Shown: piece after piece, positions 47,532-56,332 of the stretch
How the letters are laid out: every line of letters starts with the position of its first letter
Numbering within the stretch: the first letter of the stretch is position 1
DNA from: Neorickettsia findlayensis
GTDB lineage: Bacteria > Pseudomonadota > Alphaproteobacteria > Rickettsiales > Anaplasmataceae
DNA: 64,000 bases
Direction: 5' to 3'
NCBI RefSeq assembly: GCF_009856525.1
Contig: NZ_CP047224.1
Location: 1-64,000, forward strand
Position numbers and translations under genes: made by a program
Notes under the pieces: generated by a model
The model's database searches: none
What the model was told of the DNA's origin: nothing
The model's input: the letters and a program-made list of their open reading frames with translations, nothing else

Positions 47532-48125
47532 ATGCGTGCTTGTGTGACTTTTCTGTTCTTGGCTGTGTTTTGTTTATCCGCCTGTACCCCGTTTTTGATA
47601 GGAACAACAGCTGCCACAGTTGCGGTAACCTCTATCCAGGATAGAGGAACTGGTGAGGTCATCGACGATAACGCTATTTTATCTAGAGTGTCTAGAGTTA
47701 TTTCTAGCAAGGATTTTTGCAAAGATCTTGCTGTCTCAGTAAACGAGGGTAGTGTACTTATCTACGGTAGTGTGCGTAGTTCAATGGATAGAGTGGCAGC
47801 CAGCAAGCTTGTGTGGTCACAAGATGGAGTGCGTGAGGTAATAAATGAAATACGGGTACAGGATAGGGAAGAATCTTTTGCCAAGTCTGCGTGGATCGCG
47901 GCACAAATAAAGTTAGCTCTCCTACTGAAGAGTTCTGTGAAGTCTTTTAGTTATACCGTTGAGGTGGTAGACGGGACTGTGTATCTCCTCGGGATCGCGC
48001 AAAGCAAAGATGAATTTAATAGGGTTCATGACATTGCAAAACGTATTGAAGGTGTAAAGGAAGTTGTCAGCTACGTCAGACTCAAAAACAGTACTGGGAC
48101 TCCTATTCAATTGCACAAACGCTAG
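47532..48125 (+). CDS. BON-domain lipoprotein
   Basis: The product has about 197 residues. A signal peptide ends in the lipobox LSAC (residues 15-18). Two BON domains follow at about 42-108 and 116-185; each contains a hydrophobic GSVLIYGSV- or GTVYLLGIA-type core. BON proteins such as OsmY and DolP bind or stabilise membranes, and the lipid anchor would place this one in the periplasm or outer membrane. The ATG at 47532 yields the signal peptide at the N-terminus; an upstream start at 47466 would bury it. Confidence 0.85.
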   Translation: MRACVTFLFLAVFCLSACTPFLIGTTAATVAVTSIQDRGTGEVIDDNAILSRVSRVISSKDFCKDLAVSVNEGSVLIYGSVRSSMDRVAASKLVWSQDGVREVINEIRVQDREESFAKSAWIAAQIKLALLLKSSVKSFSYTVEVVDGTVYLLGIAQSKDEFNRVHDIAKRIEGVKEVVSYVRLKNSTGTPIQLHKR

Positions 48126-48142
48126 AAGGGTGATATTCTTTT

Positions 48143-48229
48143 CCGGGTCCAGGTAAGGTTTCGGGCGAACCCGGTCAGGGCAGAAATGCAGCAGCCGTAA
48201 CCTAGTACCTTAAGCTGGACCCATTTTTT
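48143..48229 (+). ncRNA. ffs: Signal recognition particle RNA, small bacterial (4.5S) type
   Basis: The Ffh-binding core GGTCAGG ... GCAGCAGCC is present with a GAAA tetraloop closed by GCA/TGC (the usual loop is GGAA). The terminal helix GGGTCCAG (48145-48152) pairs with CTGGACCC (48215-48222). A run of six T residues (48224-48229) follows and would terminate transcription. The 3' arm overlaps the last codons of convergent fumC. Confidence 0.93.
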
Positions 48230-49622
48230 CTTGCTGGTCTGGCCCCAGCATGTGTGCGGGGTTGACAATCCTGTCGAACTCCTCTTCGGAGAGCACTTTG
48301 AGTTCTATGGCTGCTTCCTTAAGTGTGCAGTCCTTTGAGTAGGCGAGTTTCGCAATTTTTGCTGCGTTGTCGTATCCAATTTCCTTGTTCAAAGCTGTAA
48401 CTAGCATCAGCGACCCTTGTAACATGCTTTCTATCCGCTTTTTATTTGGCACTATTCCCATTACACATTTCTCACCGAAACTCATCATCCCATCTGAAAG
48501 TAAATCCATTGATTGTAGTAGATTGTATATAATCATTGGTTTGAATGTGTTGAGTTGCAGTTGGCCCCCAGCACCAGCTATGGTTATGGCCAAGTGATTC
48601 CCAATGACCTGTGCACAGACCATAGTTAAGGCTTCGCACTGAGTCGGATTTACTTTCCCAGGCATAATTGATGAGCCAGGTTCATTCATGGGTAATATAA
48701 GTTCCCCTATACCGCACCTTGGACCAGAACCGAGTAAGCGAATATCATTTGCTATTTTCATCAACGATACAGCTAACGTGTTCAAATTACCGCTTAACTC
48801 GACTAGTGCGTCGTGTGAGGCAAGCATCTCACACTTATTTTGTACAGGGATGAAGTCTATGGAAGTAATTCTTGAGATTTCAGCAACTATCTCATGATCG
48901 AAATTCTTTCTCGTGTTTAAACCAGTACCGACGGCAGTACCTCCTTGGGGTATTTCAAGGAGCCTAGATAAATTCTCATTCAAACGGGACGCACTTTTAT
49001 TGAGTTGGTCACGAAAACATGAGAATTCCTGACTTAATGTAATAGGGACTGCATCCTGCATGTGAGTTCTCCCGATCTTCACTATATCAGAAAAACCTTT
49101 TATTTTTTCCGATAATACCCCAATAAGGTAGGAAAGCGAGGGGAGAAGTTTTTCGAGTATCTTCTTAACAGCTGCAATATGCATTGCAGAGGGAAAAGTG
49201 TCATTGGATGACTGCGCCATATTAACATGGTCATTTGGATGGACCGGAGTTTTGCTGCCAACCACACCATCAAGTTTTTCTATAGCTCGATTAGAGATAA
49301 CTTCATTAACATTCATGTTAGTCTGAGTTCCAGATCCTGTCTGCCAGACCGAAAGCTGAAACTGATCATCTAATTTTCCATCGATGATCTCATAACATGC
49401 TTCTTCAATTGCCCCAAGGTGGGCTTTTAACAATGCACCCGCTTTCACATTTGTACGCGCCGCAGCGAGCTTAATTACTGCGATTGCCTTTATTACTTCC
49501 ATAGGAACTTTTTCTGTCCCTATTTTGAAATTTTCTATTGCTCTTTGAGTTTGTGCACCCCAATATTTATCTCGTGGAACTTTTATCGATCCGATAGAAT
49601 CAGTTTCAATTCTGTAATCCAT
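48210..49622 (-). CDS. fumC: Fumarate hydratase class II
   Basis: FumC interconverts fumarate and malate in the TCA cycle. The product has about 470 residues and the superfamily signature [15 protein letters not shown] at about residues 316-330. The substrate-site [13 protein letters not shown] and TVHPNDHVN-type stretches and the [10 protein letters not shown] motif are also present. I chose the ATG at 49622 over 49646 because the family starts near YRIETDSIG. The stop lies inside the SRP RNA gene, so the last six codons are complementary to its 3' arm. Confidence 0.96.
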   Translation of the reverse strand: MDYRIETDSIGSIKVPRDKYWGAQTQRAIENFKIGTEKVPMEVIKAIAVIKLAAARTNVKAGALLKAHLGAIEEACYEIIDGKLDDQFQLSVWQTGSGTQTNMNVNEVISNRAIEKLDGVVGSKTPVHPNDHVNMAQSSNDTFPSAMHIAAVKKILEKLLPSLSYLIGVLSEKIKGFSDIVKIGRTHMQDAVPITLSQEFSCFRDQLNKSASRLNENLSRLLEIPQGGTAVGTGLNTRKNFDHEIVAEISRITSIDFIPVQNKCEMLASHDALVELSGNLNTLAVSLMKIANDIRLLGSGPRCGIGELILPMNEPGSSIMPGKVNPTQCEALTMVCAQVIGNHLAITIAGAGGQLQLNTFKPMIIYNLLQSMDLLSDGMMSFGEKCVMGIVPNKKRIESMLQGSLMLVTALNKEIGYDNAAKIAKLAYSKDCTLKEAAIELKVLSEEEFDRIVNPAHMLGPDQQEKMGPA

Positions 49623-49646
49623 GTTCTGTAAGTGGAACCCAAACAC

Positions 49647-49952
49647 ACCAGCATAGAGTGATTATAGTCCTTCAAGCGGGGTTCAGCTAGAGTTTGTTCA
49701 AGAAGAAGGTTCACAAAATTCTTCCTCTGGCATTTAATTTGGTAATTTGCCCGTAATAATTCCAGACTTTTGCGTAATAAAGTGAGGAACTTTCACAGGG
49801 CATGGAGCGCAAAGGAAGTAATAACTGCAGGCAAGCCTTCTATTTCGAGGAGGCAAGACCACAGTTATCACGAGTGGCAAAAGGCAAGATACTTATCGAA
49901 TAAAGGTAGAATTAGCTAAATTCTATTCTTTATCGATAAAACTTCTTCACGT
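49647..49952. other. Stretch with a relic of the large repeat gene
   Basis: About 306 bases between fumC and pnp contain the decayed fragment listed next. I see no other gene. Confidence 0.5.
49716..49781 (-). pseudogene. Decayed copy of the FITYKP repeat of the 942-residue gene
   Basis: Minus-strand translation reads FITQKSGIITGKLPN, stop, MPEEEF. It lines up with FITYKPAIAGGKLANQIPEEKF of the repeat protein at 41051-43879, with TAA where that gene has CAA (Gln). The DNA also matches across about 65 bases. No intact start or continuing frame is found, so it is a remnant of a related gene or a misplaced duplication. Confidence 0.7.
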
Positions 49953-52229
49953 CTAGAAAAACCGCTTCCTACCAACAGGGGAACCTTCACCAGAGTTGGA
50001 TCTATCATTGAAAACCCTTTCATTACCACCAGACCGGTGATCCTTACTATTTTTTCTAGGAGGAGCTCCAAAACGCTTCTTAGGCGAGGGGCCACTTCCA
50101 CTGCCTACTCTATCCTCATCAATGCGCATAGTCAGTTTAATTTTTCCATCTGGGCCTATATCCTTGATCCGGACTGTAACTGGCTGTCCTTCAGTATGGT
50201 CCGCACGTATATCATTAACTCTGCTCCTACTAATTTCGCTAATATGGACCAATCCTTCCTGCTTATTTGGGAGGGCAACAAACAACCCGAAGTCAACTAT
50301 GCTCACTATTTTTCCTTCATATAGTTCGCCAATTTTGAGCTGTGAAACACTCACATTCAAATCAGAAGCGCCTGAAGCTATATCAACCCTACTCTTTGCT
50401 TCCATCAATGCTTCTTCAGTTTCAGCCATGATATAAACATAGTTATTTTGGTCTATATCAATCTTTGTGGAGGTATCAGAGGAAATTCCCCTAATAGTTT
50501 TTCCGCCACTGCCTATCACCTTATGTACAACATCTTTATCAATCTTGTAACATAATATCTTAGGCGCCGAGTCTTTGAGATTTTTCCTTGGCTCAGCAAT
50601 TACATTCTCCATCTTTGCAAGAATGTGTAACCTTCCAGTTAATGCTTGATTCAATGCATCTCTAATTGTCGATATGCTTATGCCGCGCACTTTCATATCC
50701 ATCTGAAGCGCGACAATACCACTTCGTGTACCCGCAACTTTGAAATCCATGTCTCCAAGCATATCTTCATCACCTGAGATATCACTTAGAATTGCAGACT
50801 TCGTTCCATCAGTCATTAAGCCCATAGCTATTCCGGCTACGTGCTTTGTAACGGGAACTCCCGTATCCATGAGAGCCAAAGACGACCCACATACCGTCGC
50901 CATAGAAGAGGAGCCATCAGATTCTGTAATTTCAGAGACCAAACGCAAGGTATAAGGGAAAACGTCCTTACCCGGTAGTATGGCCTTCACTGCTTTTAAA
51001 GCCAAGCGTCCATGACCGATCTCTCGTCTTCCAGGTGCGCGCAGAGCACCAACTTCACCAACCGCATACGGCAAAAAGTTGTAGTGCAAAAGCACGGACT
51101 CTCTCCTTTCACCATCGATGTCATCCATAACCTGCTCGTCTTGATAAGATCCCAACGTAGCTACAACCAGACTCTGCGTTCCACCACGAGTAAACAGAGC
51201 AGAACCGTGAGTGCCAGGGAGATAATCCAGAGCAATACTGATCGGACGTATTTCCGTCAAACCTCTTCCATCCGGTCTTATACCGTTCTCCAAAACGTTT
51301 TTCCTTACAATTTCTTTTTCGAGCTTTTTAATGAAGAATAAAATCTCGGATTCAGCATACCCATCAGCTGATAACTCAGCAAAGGTATCCATGTAGACCT
51401 GGCTAAGTCTGTTATGTCGCTCCTCTTTATTATTTATTTTCTCATTATAGACGTTCTCTAATTGTGCACTACAGAGCAAACGCACTTTCTCATAGAGCTC
51501 TTTATTATCATAGAGCACACCTACTGATTTTACTGTGCCAACACCTCTAACAAACTCGTTGATAAAGGAAAAAATCGGCTTTGCACTTTTCAGCGCTTCT
51601 GAAAGGGCACTGACAACTTCCTCTTCAGAGGATTCATTCGCTTCGGCTTCCACCATCACAATCGATTCCTCTGTACAAGCAACAAATACTCCAAGCCCAT
51701 CTTCTGTTTCCGTAATCTCGTTACATGTTATTTCTGTCCCACGCCTGTTAACATCAACCCCAACAACAGGGCCGCTAAACGGAATTCCAGAAAGCTGCAA
51801 TGCAACAGAGGCCGCAATCAGAGCCGGTACCTCAGGTAGAACTCTTTTATTGCCATGTGCGAGAAGTTTGCACACTATATTAACTTCATTAACGAGGTTT
51901 TCCTGTATAAGGGGCCTCACAGCCCTATCAACCACTCTAGAAGCCAAGACCTCTCTCTCCGAGAGTTTGCCTTCCCGTTTAAAAAAACCGTTCGGTATAC
52001 GCCCGAGAGCATACGATTTAGCCAAGAAGTTCGTCACAAGTGCTAGACCCGACAAGTCGGAAGTCTTTTTAGAAGCTGCACTATCCTTCTGAAGAGTTAC
52101 TACGGCCAGCACAACGGTCCCGCCATACGAAACGCAGGCAGCACCAGCAGCCTGACGCGCAACCTCACCGGTTTTTATATGTAAACTCTTACCTTCCCAT
52201 TCTATGGAGGATTCTTTTATCTCAAACAT
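49953..52229 (-). CDS. pnp: Polyribonucleotide nucleotidyltransferase (PNPase)
   Basis: PNPase is a 3'-5' phosphorolytic exoribonuclease of the RNA degradosome. The 758 residues carry two RNase PH domains (the second with FTRGGTQSLVVATLG and the TDGTKSAILSDISGDED active-site stretch), a KH domain (HKVIGSGGKTIRGI) and an S1 domain (GELYEGKIVSIVDFGLFV, then GLVHISEIS). The tail is basic and Gly/Ser-rich. The ATG at 52229 follows rpsO by 3 bases, the conserved rpsO-pnp pair. Confidence 0.97.
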   Translation of the reverse strand: MFEIKESSIEWEGKSLHIKTGEVARQAAGAACVSYGGTVVLAVVTLQKDSAASKKTSDLSGLALVTNFLAKSYALGRIPNGFFKREGKLSEREVLASRVVDRAVRPLIQENLVNEVNIVCKLLAHGNKRVLPEVPALIAASVALQLSGIPFSGPVVGVDVNRRGTEITCNEITETEDGLGVFVACTEESIVMVEAEANESSEEEVVSALSEALKSAKPIFSFINEFVRGVGTVKSVGVLYDNKELYEKVRLLCSAQLENVYNEKINNKEERHNRLSQVYMDTFAELSADGYAESEILFFIKKLEKEIVRKNVLENGIRPDGRGLTEIRPISIALDYLPGTHGSALFTRGGTQSLVVATLGSYQDEQVMDDIDGERRESVLLHYNFLPYAVGEVGALRAPGRREIGHGRLALKAVKAILPGKDVFPYTLRLVSEITESDGSSSMATVCGSSLALMDTGVPVTKHVAGIAMGLMTDGTKSAILSDISGDEDMLGDMDFKVAGTRSGIVALQMDMKVRGISISTIRDALNQALTGRLHILAKMENVIAEPRKNLKDSAPKILCYKIDKDVVHKVIGSGGKTIRGISSDTSTKIDIDQNNYVYIMAETEEALMEAKSRVDIASGASDLNVSVSQLKIGELYEGKIVSIVDFGLFVALPNKQEGLVHISEISRSRVNDIRADHTEGQPVTVRIKDIGPDGKIKLTMRIDEDRVGSGSGPSPKKRFGAPPRKNSKDHRSGGNERVFNDRSNSGEGSPVGRKRFF

Positions 52230-52232
52230 TAT

Positions 52233-52493
52233 CTACTTTCTTATATCAAGCATTTCCATTAAATTCTTACACCCTTGACGATCATTCTTTGCTAGATAAT
52301 TGAGCAGCTTACGTCTCTTACTTATGATCTTAAGCAAACCCAATCTAGACGAGTAATCTTTTTTGAATCCCTGTAAATGCCTGGTCAAGTTATTTATACG
52401 CCTAGTAAAGAGCGCAACCTGCACAAAAGCAGATCCCGTGTCATTATCCGCCGTCCTAAATTTTTTTATTACCTCAGCTTTTTCATTAACCAT
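52233..52493 (-). CDS. rpsO: Ribosomal protein S15
   Basis: S15 binds the 16S central domain and helps form subunit bridges. The 86-residue protein contains GSAFVQVALFTRRINNLTRH and the core SRLGLLKIISKRRKLLNYL, matching the S15 signature. It leads the rpsO-pnp pair. Confidence 0.97.
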   Translation of the reverse strand: MVNEKAEVIKKFRTADNDTGSAFVQVALFTRRINNLTRHLQGFKKDYSSRLGLLKIISKRRKLLNYLAKNDRQGCKNLMEMLDIRK

Positions 52494-52691
52494 AATCTAT
52501 AAAAAGACACACAAAAATCAAGCTCTACCAAAAGTCTCCCTCAGAAAACCGCGAAGGTCGAAGGCCATTGTAATACGAATAATCATAAAGATCTACTATG
52601 ACACTTTTGCGCTTATATCAACTCGTAGTACATCCCGATCACTGTTTGTACACGTCTTGTGATTACACACACAAAGGTCACACTTGGTATA

Positions 52692-53990
52692 TTAATTTGC
52701 TTCACTAGCACCAAAGACCCGCTCAAACATGTGATCTAAATGCCTGAGATAATTCTCATAGCAAAAGAGTTTATCAACTTCCTGGAGCGTCACACGTTTA
52801 TCCATCTTTATGTTCTCCATAAAAGACGTGCTTGTGTCAGTCCAGCTTCTCATCGCGTTTTCTTGCACTATGCGGTAAGCTTCTTCTCGTGTCTTCCCAG
52901 ATTCTATAAGTGCCAGAAGGATCTTTTGCGAGAAAATTAGTCCACCTAGAAGCTCTAGATTCTTTTCAATATTCTTCTCAAAAATCACTAACTCTCTTAT
53001 CACAGTGGAAAGTCTTTCCAATGCAAAGTCCAGCGTAATACAAGCTGTAGGAGCACACACTCTCTCAACTGAGGAATGCGAAATATCCCTTTCGTGCCAC
53101 AGAGTAACATTTTCAAGAAACGGAATAACTGTGCTCCTTACGATACGAGCTAAGCCAGTAAGGTTTTCGCTCAAAATTGGGTTTTTTTTGTGAGGCATCG
53201 CTGAACTCCCCTTCTGACCTGGCGAGAAATACTCTGAGCACTCCAACACCTCACTTCTTTGAAGATGTCTAATTTCTGTTGCAATGTTCTCTACTGAGGA
53301 AGCAATAAGAGCAAGAGTACCAAAAAAGACAGCATGCCTATCACGCGGTATCACTTGCGTTGCTAATGATTCCGGTTCAAGGTCGAGCTTTTCTGCAACA
53401 TACTCCTGGACAAATGGATCGATATTACCGAACTGGCCTACGGCACCAGAAATCTTACATACAGAAACCTCTTTTATTGCTTGTGAAAGTCTTAGCCGAT
53501 TTCGTTTGAACTCTTGATAGAATCGAGCAAATTTAAGCCCAAGAGTAATGGGTTCAGCATGAATTCCGTGCGTCCTGGCGACACAGATAGTATTTTTGTG
53601 TTCGAGGGCTCTTTCCTTAAGCGCTTCAATGACCTTATCCAAACCTTCTAAGAGTAAAATTCCCGCACGACGAAGTTGAAGCGAAAAAGCAGTATCTATT
53701 ACGTCTGAGCTAGTCATGCCCATGTGTATATATCTTGCATCAGGGCCAACGAACTCCGCCACACTTGTTAGAAAGGCTATAACATCATGTTTAACCTCTC
53801 GTTCAATGGATTCGATCCTTTCTATACTAAAGGCTGCTTTTTCCAAAATAGTACTCAAAGTTGCTCTAGATATATTACCAAGCTGAGCTTGCGCCTCACA
53901 TGCAAGAAGCTCAATCTCTAACCATAAAGAGAACTTAAAATCATCCTTCCAGATCGACGCAGCTACCTCTCTGCTGTACCTGGGAATCAT
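52692..53990 (-). CDS. purB: Adenylosuccinate lyase
   Basis: PurB acts twice in purine synthesis, releasing fumarate from SAICAR and from adenylosuccinate. The 432-residue protein has the superfamily signature GSSAMPHKKNPILSE at about residues 260-274, the TSSDVIDTAFSLQL segment and the ARTHGIHAEP motif with the catalytic His. It follows rplI by 11 bases on the same strand, an unusual placement behind the rpsF-rpsR-rplI ribosomal genes. Confidence 0.96.
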   Translation of the reverse strand: MIPRYSREVAASIWKDDFKFSLWLEIELLACEAQAQLGNISRATLSTILEKAAFSIERIESIEREVKHDVIAFLTSVAEFVGPDARYIHMGMTSSDVIDTAFSLQLRRAGILLLEGLDKVIEALKERALEHKNTICVARTHGIHAEPITLGLKFARFYQEFKRNRLRLSQAIKEVSVCKISGAVGQFGNIDPFVQEYVAEKLDLEPESLATQVIPRDRHAVFFGTLALIASSVENIATEIRHLQRSEVLECSEYFSPGQKGSSAMPHKKNPILSENLTGLARIVRSTVIPFLENVTLWHERDISHSSVERVCAPTACITLDFALERLSTVIRELVIFEKNIEKNLELLGGLIFSQKILLALIESGKTREEAYRIVQENAMRSWTDTSTSFMENIKMDKRVTLQEVDKLFCYENYLRHLDHMFERVFGASEAN

Positions 53991-54001
53991 AGCTCAAGTG
54001 T

Positions 54002-54484
54002 TTATGACGTACCTGTAGTGCTTCCGTCAGCGTCTCTTCTAGAGGCGTCCAAAATGTGGATCCTGAGAGAACACTCGACTTTGGAATGTAAAAAAATCTT
54101 CACTTCATGCTCTCCAAGGGTTTTTATCGGTGCTGCAAGAACAACATTCTTAGCAGTAACTTCTACTCCTCTTTTGGAAAGCTCCGCAACAACCTGTTTA
54201 GCATTTATTGCCCCGAAAAGGACACCGCGCTCTGCTTGAGCATATATAGGAAGAACGTCAATCTCTGCAAAGGATTTTGCCAACTCCGAAGCAGCCTCTA
54301 GCTCCGCAGCTTGTTGGGCTGCTAACTTTTCCTTACTGCTCTCCAGAATTGCCAAATTTGCCTTGGTTGCGCGCACCGCTTTACCAGAAGGAATGAGATA
54401 GTTTCTAGCAAAGCCCTTCTTAACCTTGAGGACATCACCCACGTTTCCAAGTTTACGTGCTGTTTCTTTTAAAATAACCAACAT
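54002..54484 (-). CDS. rplI: Ribosomal protein L9
   Basis: The 160-residue protein has the N-terminal signature GNVGDVLKVKKGFARNYLIP at about residues 13-32, a long connecting helix rich in Ala, Glu and Lys, and the C-terminal domain. It is in the rpsF-rpsR-rplI order. It is slightly longer than average, with a polar tail. Confidence 0.96.
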   Translation of the reverse strand: MLVILKETARKLGNVGDVLKVKKGFARNYLIPSGKAVRATKANLAILESSKEKLAAQQAAELEAASELAKSFAEIDVLPIYAQAERGVLFGAINAKQVVAELSKRGVEVTAKNVVLAAPIKTLGEHEVKIFLHSKVECSLRIHILDASRRDADGSTTGTS

Positions 54485-54496
54485 ACACCCTACGCT

Positions 54497-54751
54497 TTAT
54501 TTGTGGCGGTCACAATACGGAACAAGTGCAAGAAACTTCATCTTCCGAACCTCCTTCGCCATCTTCCGCTGCTTCTTCGCACTCAAACCAGTGGCCCTTC
54601 TCGACAAGACACGCCCGACTGAGGTCATGAAACGCTTAATGAGCGCCACATTCTTGTAATCAAAATCCTCGATCTTCAAATCAAGCTCAACCTGAGACTC
54701 AACGTCCACCGGAGATGCCTGAGTTTTTTTAACTTCTTCTATACTCCCCAT
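54497..54751 (-). CDS. rpsR: Ribosomal protein S18
   Basis: The 84-residue protein ends with the S18 core: DYKNVALIKRFMTSVGRVLS, then RRATGLSAKKQRKMAKEV. An acidic N-terminal extension of about 25 residues precedes it. S18 partners S6 on the 30S platform; rpsF is directly upstream. Confidence 0.96.
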   Translation of the reverse strand: MGSIEEVKKTQASPVDVESQVELDLKIEDFDYKNVALIKRFMTSVGRVLSRRATGLSAKKQRKMAKEVRKMKFLALVPYCDRHK

Positions 54752-54763
54752 ACTACCTACGAA

Positions 54764-55108
54764 TTACTGCTGATATTGTGGCAGTTTAAGCGATATAACC
54801 CCATCAGGTACCTTGAACTCCCTCTTTCTTTGTAGCAAATAACGTAACACAAGATCATTATATTTCAATTTTGCCTCAAATTTCTGAAGTGCTATCGGCT
54901 CAGCAGAAATAATGAACATGAAATAATTTGCCTTCGTGTGGTTCTTTATCTTATATGCAAGAGCAAGAGATCCCCAGTTTTCCTGACGCAGAACTTTGAT
55001 ATTGTTCTCAGCGAAGGCGGCATTGAAGTTATCCATGAGATTGGACACACCTCCCTCAGAAAGGGAACTACTTGCAAGGAACACGCACTCATAAATGTGA
55101 GAAGGCAT
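54764..55108 (-). CDS. rpsF: Ribosomal protein S6
   Basis: The 114-residue protein has the S6 ferredoxin-like pattern (YECVFLASSSLSEGGV, then LAYKIKNHTKANYFMF). It opens the rpsF-rpsR-rplI-purB run on the minus strand. A divergent region to pstS lies upstream. Confidence 0.95.
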   Translation of the reverse strand: MPSHIYECVFLASSSLSEGGVSNLMDNFNAAFAENNIKVLRQENWGSLALAYKIKNHTKANYFMFIISAEPIALQKFEAKLKYNDLVLRYLLQRKREFKVPDGVISLKLPQYQQ

Positions 55109-55160
55109 GTGACTAAGTGGCTACACGATAAAGGGCGAATTCTAACAGGAAAATTTTAGC

Positions 55161-55191
55161 TTGACAAGTGTACCGTGAATGGACTTATAAT
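55161..55191 (+). promoter_or_regulatory. Promoter upstream of pstS
   Basis: A perfect TTGACA (55161-55166) and a perfect TATAAT (55186-55191) are separated by 19 bases, 2 more than ideal. The pair lies about 120 bases before the pstS ATG and probably drives pstS and the exporter gene. Confidence 0.55.
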
Positions 55192-55312
55192 CTCGTCTGT
55201 TTGTGTCGGTACTCTACTGTGCGAACTGGCTCAGTTTTTCTGGAATGCGAGTATCGCTCCGGTTTTTGCATTAGAGTGAAGACTGGTGTGTTAGAGTGTC
55301 TTTTTGGTTTGA

Positions 55313-56332
55313 ATGGCGCGGATTTTTCTATATCTATTTTTGCTGTTCCTCTGTACTGGTTTTTCTGATGCTAGGGAGTATGTGAGGGTTGTAGGTTCGA
55401 GTACTGTCTTTCCCTTCATGAGTGCGATTTCTGAGGAGTTTGCTAAGACCTATAGGGTTAAGACTCCTATAGTCGAGTCCACTGGGACTAGTGCTGGATT
55501 TAAGCTCTTTTGTATGGGTGTGGGTGATGCTCATCCAGATATAGTTGTGTCCTCACGCAGGATAAATGAAGTGGAGTTGGCACTGTGCAAGGTGTACTCA
55601 ATTGACAGCGGAGATATAATGGAAATTGAGCTCGGTAGAGATGCTCTTGTTGTTGCAAGTAGTAGTGGTGGTGGTCTTGATTACGAATTCTCCATTCGTG
55701 ACATTTTTGAGGCCATCTCTTTTTACGTACCGGAGGGGGTCAGGCTCGTTAAAAATCACAACAAGCGATGGGGTAACATAGACGATAGTAAATTCTATGA
55801 TTCTGAGATTAAGATTTATGGTCCTACAAGGAATACTGGTACGTTCGAGTCAGTAAAAAAAATGATCTTACTCAGTCAGTGTCTAAATGAACCTGCTTTC
55901 AATTTAGCGTATGGGCCGGAAAAATTGAGAAAGATATGTTCAGTCGTTCGAGATGATGGTGTGTATGTAGAAGTCAGTAACAATGAAAACTTGATGGTCC
56001 AAAAGCTTGCACGTAATCCCAATGCGTTTGGTCTTCTGAGTTATAGTTTTTTCATAAGGAATTCCGATGCACTAACGGCGCATTCTGTGAATGGCGTGCG
56101 ACCAACTTATGAAAGTATAATGAGTGGTCAATACGATTTTGTTCGTCCGGTGTACTTGTACGTAAAACTTACGCATTTTGGTCTTGTTCGTGGGCTTAGG
56201 GATCTGCTTAATGAAGTTCTTAGTGAGAATGCACTAGGAACATACGGCTACCTAAGGGCTATTGGTATGGTTCCGATGCCAAATCAGGAACTAGATGCCA
56301 TTAGAGAAAAGGTTGCATCTTTATCTTCTTGA
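55313..56332 (+). CDS. pstS: Phosphate-binding periplasmic protein PstS
   Basis: The 339-residue protein has a signal peptide (about residues 1-20) and the phosphate-site motif VVGSSTVFPF, followed by VESTGTSAGFKLF. A GPTRNTGTFES segment near residue 165 supplies further phosphate contacts. It binds phosphate for ABC import; pstC, pstA and pstB are not adjacent. Its last 38 bases overlap the exporter gene, so the two are co-transcribed. Confidence 0.92.
   Translation: MARIFLYLFLLFLCTGFSDAREYVRVVGSSTVFPFMSAISEEFAKTYRVKTPIVESTGTSAGFKLFCMGVGDAHPDIVVSSRRINEVELALCKVYSIDSGDIMEIELGRDALVVASSSGGGLDYEFSIRDIFEAISFYVPEGVRLVKNHNKRWGNIDDSKFYDSEIKIYGPTRNTGTFESVKKMILLSQCLNEPAFNLAYGPEKLRKICSVVRDDGVYVEVSNNENLMVQKLARNPNAFGLLSYSFFIRNSDALTAHSVNGVRPTYESIMSGQYDFVRPVYLYVKLTHFGLVRGLRDLLNEVLSENALGTYGYLRAIGMVPMPNQELDAIREKVASLSS

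Noticed and set aside
55168-55368. 66-codon frame before pstS
   Set aside because: It starts inside the pstS promoter and runs into pstS in another frame.
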